From Firmicutes bacterium UBA5388 (GTDB taxonomy: Bacteria; Bacillota; UBA4882; UBA10575), in contig DHOO01000088.1 of assembly GCA_002409975.1 (NCBI GenBank), forward strand, positions 43,008-53,810: DNA of 10,803 nucleotides, written 5' to 3'. Shown piece by piece: positions 6,296 through 10,803 of this stretch (position 1 is the stretch's first letter; every line of letters begins with the position of its first letter). Below the pieces are notes generated by a model. It saw only the letters and a list, made by a program, of their open reading frames with translations, ran no database searches and had not been told where the DNA came from. Made by a program: the position numbers and the translations under genes.

Positions 6296-8124
6296 GCCGT
6301 AGCGCCCTCCTTGATAGTATCTAAGCTGCCTGTGTCATACCATTGTGCTTGTTCACGGAAGAATTGCGCGTAGACACCGTCCATACCCATCAGTTCATCA
6401 TGACTCCCGTTCTCAACGAGCTTGCCGTCGGCGAGGACTAATATTCTGTCCGCTAGCCGGGCAAAGCCAACCCGATGACTAACAAGAATGGCCGTTCTAC
6501 TTTTAATCCTCTCCTTGATATGAGAGAATTGCCCCATTTCAGCTACCGGATCCAACATAGATGCAGGCTCATCGAATACCATGACCTCTTTATTGCTCAT
6601 ATGCGCACGCGAGACTGCTACCCTTTGACCTTCTCCACCAGAAAGAATTGCCCCGTCTTTGTAGACCTGTCTTCCAATGAAGGTCCTAAGGCCTTTTGGT
6701 AGCTTGGTAATTAGTTGGTGTGCCCTACCTTTTATCATCGCTTCTTGGATCAGCTTCTCATTGTCAACATTGGCTATATCTCCAATTCCTACATTTTCTC
6801 CTAATATGAAGTGAAAAAGGTAAAAGTCTTGAAAGAAAGCACCGACCTTGCGGGTAATAAAATCGTGTTTATAGTCCTGATACTTCCTTCCCATAAACTT
6901 AACACTGCCTGATGTAGGGCGATATAGACCTAAAAGGATTTTGAGCAAGGTGGTCTTACCTCCACCATTTGCCCCAACCAACGCCACAGTTTCCCCTTTT
7001 TTGATCTTAAATGAAAGATCCTTTAGCACCGGATTCCCTTCACGGTAGGAGAAGCATAGGTCTTCTACCTCAAAAATTACATTATCGTCCAAGGGTTCAT
7101 TCGCTTTATTAGCCTCTTCCCTGGGATCAAGCTTGGGGGTGCCTTCAAAGAATTGCTTTTGAATATCAAGCCCATAAATGCCATAATCCATTCGCTGATA
7201 ACTTTTAGCTACTCCATCGATGGCAGCGGCTAGACTAATACACATAGTAAAAATCATCAGTAGCAAGTCCGGTCCCATGGTATTATTGGCTACGCCCACT
7301 ACCGAGTAGGTGAGTACAACTGCCATAAACAGGTAAAATCCAATTCCAGTAAATAAACGAAGTTTGGCATATTCTGCCTTCTGTCGGAGTTCCATGGCTT
7401 CAACATTGTTGTATACATTCTGCCAATGCTCCTGGATTCTTTCCGCACTCTCAAACATCCGTGTCTCCTTGGCGGTATCGCCATCCCGAGTAAGGTGTTC
7501 AAAATACTGTGCATGTCGCAGGTGTTCGCGCAACTCACTCCATACTATGCGGATCTTACCGGATAGCCGTGAGTTGAGCCAAATTACTCCAATCACATAA
7601 ATAAGGGTAGCAAAAAAGACCAGTTTTGAGGTATTAAAGGCTACAACCATAAGAGAAACAATGGCTACCAGCTTTGCTACAAGTGCACAGCCGGAACTCA
7701 TCAAATCTGTTAGCGAACCACAGCGAGAGATGGCGGCATAGTACCGATCACTTTTCTCCTTCTTTACCAGCTCTGTCATGGAGATATTTTGAGAGGCATC
7801 CATCATAACTTCTTCTAAGCCAAGGTAATAGGAGTCAAACATCATCATGTACAACAAATCATCATTCAGCCTTGCCGATAGGCCGGATACGGTCAGAACG
7901 ACTCCTAAGGTAACAACACTGGACACTATGTCAGAGAATTGGCCGGAACCAGTAGCCAAAAAAGCCGACAGGCTCGCGGTAATGCTCCGGTTATAGCTCA
8001 ATGCGACTGCTGGCAGAACTGCTAGTCCTAGACTTAACGTAAGCCAAAGAAGCATCATTTTTTTGTCGATCTTCCACGCTAATTTGAATCCCCATAATAC
8101 AGCTTTACTTTTTATGACACTCAC
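6292..8124 (-). CDS. ABC exporter half-transporter (permease fused to ATPase), first of a pair
   Basis: A 610-residue type IV ABC half-transporter. Hydrophobic segments lie near 22-45, 66-82, 145-185 and 255-303, and the ATPase domain starts near 350. Motifs: Walker A GANGGGKT (384-391), Q-loop Q432, signature LSGGE instead of LSGGQ (494-498), Walker B VMVFDEP with D518 and E519, D-loop MLD (523-525) and H550. The start is a GTG at 8124 with GAAAGG only a few bases upstream, so initiation may be weak; no better start is seen before residue 23. It is the first gene of a two-gene operon with a four-base overlap to its partner. Both sites keep their catalytic glutamate, so the pair is only mildly asymmetric. 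No maturation enzyme, precursor peptide, immunity or regulatory gene is intact nearby, so the substrate cannot be guessed. Family assignment is certain; function beyond export is not. Confidence 0.93.
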   Translation of the reverse strand: MSVIKSKAVLWGFKLAWKIDKKMMLLWLTLSLGLAVLPAVALSYNRSITASLSAFLATGSGQFSDIVSSVVTLGVVLTVSGLSARLNDDLLYMMMFDSYYLGLEEVMMDASQNISMTELVKKEKSDRYYAAISRCGSLTDLMSSGCALVAKLVAIVSLMVVAFNTSKLVFFATLIYVIGVIWLNSRLSGKIRIVWSELREHLRHAQYFEHLTRDGDTAKETRMFESAERIQEHWQNVYNNVEAMELRQKAEYAKLRLFTGIGFYLFMAVVLTYSVVGVANNTMGPDLLLMIFTMCISLAAAIDGVAKSYQRMDYGIYGLDIQKQFFEGTPKLDPREEANKANEPLDDNVIFEVEDLCFSYREGNPVLKDLSFKIKKGETVALVGANGGGKTTLLKILLGLYRPTSGSVKFMGRKYQDYKHDFITRKVGAFFQDFYLFHFILGENVGIGDIANVDNEKLIQEAMIKGRAHQLITKLPKGLRTFIGRQVYKDGAILSGGEGQRVAVSRAHMSNKEVMVFDEPASMLDPVAEMGQFSHIKERIKSRTAILVSHRVGFARLADRILVLADGKLVENGSHDELMGMDGVYAQFFREQAQWYDTGSLDTIKEGATA

Positions 8125-8139
8125 AGCCTTTCGAAAAGA

Positions 8140-8271
8140 TTAATGAACAGTCATAATATTGGTCTGTTTATGTTTCATTTCTACCACATGCTGTGATAAT
8201 TCTTTGTCTAATTCCAAGTTCCCAAAAATTCCAGCCCATAAACGAAATTCTGGTTTCCCTGGGAATTTCCC
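8140..8271 (-). pseudogene. Possible C-terminal gene remnant directly upstream of the ABC operon
   Basis: A 43-codon open stretch without a start codon reads like protein (GKPEFRLWAGIFGN, ELDKELSQHVVEMKHKQ, ending TNIMTVH) and stops at 8140, 15 bases before the GTG of the first ABC gene. Upstream of a TAA at 8272-8274 the same frame continues with SAHPGCPEKLLKANL before another stop. This fits the tail of a decayed gene that once preceded the ABC genes in one operon. I do not recognise the family; it may also be chance. Confidence 0.3.
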
Positions 8272-8289
8272 TTAAAGATTGGCCTTTAA

Positions 8290-8688
8290 TAGTTTTTCTG
8301 GGCACCCTGGATGGGCACTCACTACCGTCGTGTTTCAGATATCGTCCGCGGGTTCCTGACGTCGATGAGCTTTAGCGCGACGCGCTTGGCGAAAAGTCTT
8401 TGCTCTTGGGGTGCCAGAAAAAGACGAAGTCCATTGACGCTGAACTTATTCAGAAGAATTCTTGGAAGTGTTTTGGGGTACTTCCTAGTTCGGATATCAC
8501 ATGGGGATTTCCTTTTTTACCCTATCTTATTATACCAGCTCTTATCTTAGGCGGAACGGTTTGGGTCGGAGTGCCGGAACAACCCAGATTCTTTACTAGC
8601 CGCCACGGAGCCTGCAACTCGTTGTTAGTCGCTGTGTGGCACCCGCAGTTGAAGGTTGACAAGGAGGTCAACCACTTGAGAATAGTTT
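8290..8688. other. Stretch without a recognisable gene, locally richer in GC than its flanks
   Basis: Open frames on the plus strand here (for example from 8311 and 8400) overlap one another and show no family motif, so I do not call them genes. Parts such as 8341-8400 and 8590-8650 are clearly richer in GC than the neighbouring genes. Bases 8333-8344 (TTTCAGATATCG) recur at 10663-10674, and 8624-8646 loosely resembles the end repeat near 10678. This suggests debris of a mobile or repeated element, but I cannot name it. Confidence 0.4.
8654..8673. other. Hairpin downstream of the metallo-beta-lactamase fragment
   Basis: GGTTGAC (8654-8660) and GTCAACC (8667-8673) pair perfectly around six bases, 16 bases past the stop of the metallo-beta-lactamase fragment. 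It could have served as its terminator on the minus strand, but only a short mixed TTCAACT follows rather than a T-run. A hairpin at an insertion-element end is the alternative. Confidence 0.4.
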
Positions 8689-9060
8689 TTAATTAAAGAG
8701 CTTTAAGGTATGGTTTATAAGATTAATGTCTCCCCAATTTCCATGTCCCGGTATTACAATTAAAATACCAGGATATTTTTTTAAAATATTTTTTAGTGAA
8801 TTAGGCCATTCCTTTACATTAGCATCCGCTAAATTACCAAGATTTTTTGTATCAATTGATTTTACACTGCATCCAGCAAACAAAACCTTACTATCAGGAA
8901 ACCATACAACGATATTGTCTTGTGTATGTCCTTCACCAGGATAATAAGTCTCGATTTTTACATTACCAATATTTAAGTTTGTTGTAGGGTTCAGTTCTGG
9001 CAACGGCATGATATTCGCAACATAAATTTCCACACTATTTCCACTTTTTCCTTTAAAGAT
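8689..9060 (-). pseudogene. Subclass B1 metallo-beta-lactamase, C-terminal half only
   Basis: The frame encodes the C-terminal half of a BcII-like zinc beta-lactamase. GEGHT holds H49 (His196 in BBL numbering), GCSVKS holds C68 and K71 (Cys221 and Lys224), N80 matches Asn233, and IPGHG holds H110 (His263). DNIVVWFP and LGNLADANVKEWP are also typical of subclass B1. Intact enzymes hydrolyse penicillins, cephalosporins and carbapenems in the periplasm or outside the cell. Here the N-terminal half is gone, including the signal peptide and the HxHxD zinc motif, so the product cannot work. Homology fades near 9050, where a palindrome and the IS91-type fragment begin; the frame runs to an ATG at 9072, but those first residues come from the palindrome. 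The missing half is not on the far side of the element, so this was not a simple insertion. Confidence 0.85.
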
Positions 9061-9080
9061 GATACTTATCATTTTAAAGG
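9050..9080. repeat. 31-base imperfect palindrome at the beta-lactamase / integrase junction
   Basis: CCTTTAAAGATGATA (9050-9064) faces TATCATTTTAAAGG (9067-9080) around CT; the arms match except for one extra G. It lies exactly where metallo-beta-lactamase similarity stops, and its right arm supplies the AAAGG of the ribosome binding site for the integrase fragment. It may be an element end or the scar of a rearrangement. Confidence 0.6.
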
Positions 9081-9092
9081 AGAGTGGTTTTT

Positions 9093-9503
9093 TTGTCTAG
9101 CCTTCATGACAAAATGCTCAAAGACATGCAACTTCGTGGTTTCAGCCCTCGCACACAGTACAGATACCTCATGAATCTTAAATCCTTCGAAACTCATTTC
9201 GGTAAACCCACCCAATAAATGGGTCCAGATGAGCTCCGTGATTTTCTCCATTATCTCATCCAGGAGAAACAGGTCTCCAGCTCTTATGTGAACAGCATCT
9301 ACAGCGCCCTAAAGTTCTTTTTTGTCACTACTTTAAGCCGGACTTGGGATATATCGGAAAAGCTCCGACTCTGTCAGCGTTTGACTCATTCAAAGGTTCG
9401 CGAGGCATTACCTAAGTTATCTGCGACCGAACTTCTAAAAAAGCTGGCTGGAATTGATCTTACTATTTGTCCTTCTTGTGCCTCTTGTCTCACATTTTAT
9501 TAG
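9093..9503 (+). pseudogene. Tyrosine integrase N-terminus joined to an IS91-type transposase C-terminus
   Basis: From a TTG at 9093 (AAAGGAGAG about nine bases upstream) the frame reads MLKDMQLRGFSPRTQYRYL then NLKSFETHFGKPTQ. A TAA at 9216-9218 interrupts it, and it continues in frame with GPDELRDFLHYLIQEK and SSSYVNSIYSALKFFF. This is the SAM-like core-binding domain of a tyrosine recombinase of the sort found next to IS91-type transposases. At about 9354 it changes abruptly to EKLRLCQRLTHSKVREALPKL and LLKKLAGIDLTICPSC, which resembles the zinc-ribbon C-terminus of such a transposase. The integrase catalytic domain and most of the transposase, including its HUH and tyrosine motifs, are deleted. 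Intact elements of this type carry the integrase directly before the transposase, so one internal deletion plus a nonsense mutation explains what is seen. It is non-functional. Confidence 0.75.
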
Positions 9504-9540
9504 TTTTTTTCAAAGCCCGGTTTTTGGGGAGGGGGAAGTT

Positions 9541-9654
9541 ATGTCCTTTTTTAAAAGACTATTAGCTTCAAGCGGGTTTTCAGATCTTATATTAGTCAAT
9601 TTATTGCTTAAAAAACGTCGTTTTTATAGGGATGAGATTATTGAAACTCCATAG
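9541..9654 (+). CDS. Possible 37-residue basic small ORF with a strong ribosome binding site
   Basis: An ATG at 9541 follows GGAGGGGGAAGTT, a very good Shine-Dalgarno context. It opens a 37-codon frame: MSFFKRLLASSGFSDLILVN, then LLLKKRRFYRDE and so on. No family is recognised. It lies just past the IS91-type fragment on the same strand and may belong to that element, or be chance. The rest of 9504-9707 shows no gene. Confidence 0.3.
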   Translation: MSFFKRLLASSGFSDLILVNLLLKKRRFYRDEIIETP

Positions 9655-9707
9655 CTGAATTCGACCGCGCTTTCGCTCAACAATGTGTTATCTGAAGTCA
9701 CTGGTAT

Positions 9708-10637
9708 CTAAATATATTTGGCTAACTCTTCAAAGTTCGGTAAATTAACCCCTCTACTGTGTGCAAGTTGAATAAATTCATCTGCTAATATTTTCATTTC
9801 CTCCCGTGCAATAAGAGCATGGTTACTTATTACAGTTTCTGCCCATTTTGTATTATAAATAATAAGCATAATTTTGTTTAAAATCCACATAGGAATATAT
9901 AAAATAAACCTTGTCTTAAAAGATATAAGGGTAAATCCAGCGTCTCGTAGAAACATTAACCCTTCCCGAATTGCCTTGTTCATTAGATTAATTGCTTTCT
10001 TATCCTGGGTTACTGTATAATTATCTCCACCACACTTATAGATTACATTAGCCATAGGACTCACCAAAGCTAAATGTGATTTCTGCCAACAATCCATATC
10101 AGAAGATACTGCCACTTTAAACCCAGCTTCCTTCAAAACATTACTTAAGGCTTTAATTCTCTCTGTATACTTTCTATCTACTTCTCCAATGGTAGTAGGT
10201 TGAATAAGTGAAGATACAACATGATAATGAACTATTCCATTTTCTCTTTTGCCACCTGCTCCCGGAAATCCTAGGATAATTCTTTCTTTCCCCACTACCT
10301 CAATCCACTTTGAAGGTCCAGAGGGATTGTTTACCATAAACAAGATATTCTTTGTTTTATTATTTCTTAGTATTGGTAAAATGCTTTCTACCTGGTCTTT
10401 TCTTAAAGTAACGAAGATAAAATCATAAATATCATCTGGTGATAATTCCGATATTATGTTGATATTCGCTGTTTCAATGTTACTACTTTTCATACTCTTA
10501 AGGAGCAGCCCTTTCTCATTGAGCTCTTTAAGACGTTTGCCCCGTGCAAGAACGGTCACATCAAACTTTTTTCTGCTAGCAATCTTCGCAGCATATAAAG
10601 ACCCAATAACTCCCGCTCCATAAATAAGAATTTTCAA
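9708..10637 (-). CDS. Ketopantoate reductase family protein (ApbA/PanE-like)
   Basis: A 309-residue protein with an N-terminal Rossmann fold: KILIYGAGVIGSLYA carries GAGVIG (7-12) for NADP(H), followed by VTVLARGKR at the end of the second strand. Residues 72-83 (DFIFVTLRKDQV) and the NNPSG at 103-107 match the family's mid-domain blocks. WQKSHLALVSPMANVIY (184-200) places K186 at the usual catalytic lysine, followed by the helical C-terminal domain. True 2-dehydropantoate 2-reductase makes pantoate for coenzyme A; this protein lacks some typical PanE residues (such as the canonical K-x-x-Q segment before residue 83), and no pan genes are nearby, so another 2-oxoacid substrate is likely. The start is a TTG at 10637 with GGGAGAG seven bases upstream; the nearby ATG at 10641 is in another frame. 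A hydrophobic stretch at 243-261 is slightly unusual. It stands alone beyond the mobile-element debris. Confidence 0.85.
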   Translation of the reverse strand: MKILIYGAGVIGSLYAAKIASRKKFDVTVLARGKRLKELNEKGLLLKSMKSSNIETANINIISELSPDDIYDFIFVTLRKDQVESILPILRNNKTKNILFMVNNPSGPSKWIEVVGKERIILGFPGAGGKRENGIVHYHVVSSLIQPTTIGEVDRKYTERIKALSNVLKEAGFKVAVSSDMDCWQKSHLALVSPMANVIYKCGGDNYTVTQDKKAINLMNKAIREGLMFLRDAGFTLISFKTRFILYIPMWILNKIMLIIYNTKWAETVISNHALIAREEMKILADEFIQLAHSRGVNLPNFEELAKYI

Positions 10638-10676
10638 TCATAATCTCTCCCAAACCCGTGTATTTCAGATATCGAG

Positions 10677-10694
10677 GTAGTCGCTCACGCTGGC
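10677..10694 (-). repeat. Right copy of the 18-base inverted repeat
   Basis: GTAGTCGCTCACGCTGGC is the reverse complement of bases 1-18. The match ends at 10677, so the repeated element appears to begin there and to extend to the right, out of the window. It lies in the leader of the ketopantoate-reductase-family gene, 39 bases upstream of its start. Confidence 0.75.
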
Positions 10695-10803
10695 TACCGC
10701 CCGCGCACATGAAATGATGAAAATCTAAACCAAGTGAGTCGACAAGCAAGTTGTTCATGCCGCCTACCGACAGTATTACAAAGTAATGTAAATCATAGGC
10801 GGG
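10695..10803 (+). other. Structured DNA/RNA segment at the right end, possible part of a group II intron or IS non-coding end
   Basis: Several helices can be drawn. CATGAA (10708-10713) pairs with TTCATG (10754-10759). CCGCCTA (10760-10766) pairs with TAGGCGG (10796-10802) and encloses ATTAC-AAA-GTAAT (10775-10787). Nested helices of this sort suit a structured RNA. The style recalls domain I of a group II intron or the non-coding end of an IS110-type element, but no GTGYG intron start, domain V or ORF is visible, so the identity is open. Confidence 0.4.

Noticed and set aside
8311..8696. Overlapping plus-strand ORFs of 79 and 98 codons in the gene-poor patch
   Set aside because: They overlap in different frames, show no motif and have no Shine-Dalgarno site; they may be by-products of local composition.
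9069..9251. Minus-strand 60-codon frame directly upstream of the beta-lactamase fragment, possibly its missing N-terminus
   Set aside because: The translation has no HxHxD or signal peptide and is the antisense of the integrase core-binding domain.
10576..10758. Minus-strand 60-codon ORF over the start of the ketopantoate-reductase-family gene
   Set aside because: It overlaps the real gene in another frame; the reductase has its own TTG start with a GGGAGAG site, and the Rossmann motif lies in that frame.
1..10803. CRISPR array, tRNA, rRNA or a recognisable defence system
   Set aside because: No regularly spaced repeats, no tRNA or rRNA sequence and no defence-type domains were seen on either strand.

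Overview
The window looks like an accessory, partly decayed region of a low-GC Firmicute, most likely a Clostridia-type anaerobe. The grounds are AT-rich coding DNA, strong AGGAGG-like ribosome binding sites, TTG and GTG starts backed by good Shine-Dalgarno sites, two flavodoxin-fold redox proteins and Firmicute-type protein families. The exact genus cannot be read from the sequence. Almost every gene lies on the minus strand; the main exceptions are a broken integrase/transposase fragment and possibly one tiny ORF.

Layout. At 62-1336 lie two flavodoxin-fold genes: a small FMN/Fe-S type oxidoreductase with a four-cysteine motif and a HemG-like flavodoxin. A GNAT acetyltransferase broken by a one-base frameshift follows (1380-1923). 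At 2085-3302 is a compact two-gene unit: an ECF-type sigma factor with a cysteine-rich tail and, downstream, a small cysteine-rich protein resembling the L-2-amino-thiazoline-4-carboxylate hydrolase family. A plausible promoter and a short overlapping ORF precede the sigma gene. At 3596-4430 a 5'-methylthioadenosine/S-adenosylhomocysteine nucleosidase has lost its 5' end and an internal block containing its catalytic glutamate, and it abuts a truncated IS3-family element (intact orfA, nine-A frameshift site, stump of orfB).

At 4478-8124 two full-length ABC exporter half-transporters overlap by four bases and presumably form a heterodimer. They are the best preserved operon in the window, but no substrate gene is visible. 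At 8140-8690 is a gene-poor stretch with a possible gene remnant just upstream of the ABC genes and a composition unlike its neighbours. At 8689-9503 the C-terminal half of a subclass B1 metallo-beta-lactamase meets, at an imperfect palindrome, an IS91-type remnant: an integrase N-terminus with an internal stop joined to a transposase C-terminus. At 9708-10637 is a ketopantoate-reductase-family (ApbA/PanE-like) gene with a TTG start.

The two ends of the window carry the same 18-base sequence in inverted orientation, and the right end continues into DNA that can fold into nested hairpins. This suggests that the sequence is bounded by two copies of one repeated element. The main theme is gene decay around mobile elements: four broken chromosomal-type genes or gene remnants and two broken transposable elements surround an intact ABC exporter operon and an intact sigma-factor operon. 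I see no CRISPR array, tRNA or rRNA, and no clear new defence or biosynthetic system. The most original leads are the sigma-factor/cysteine-rich protein pair, the orphan heterodimeric exporter and the structured terminal repeat.
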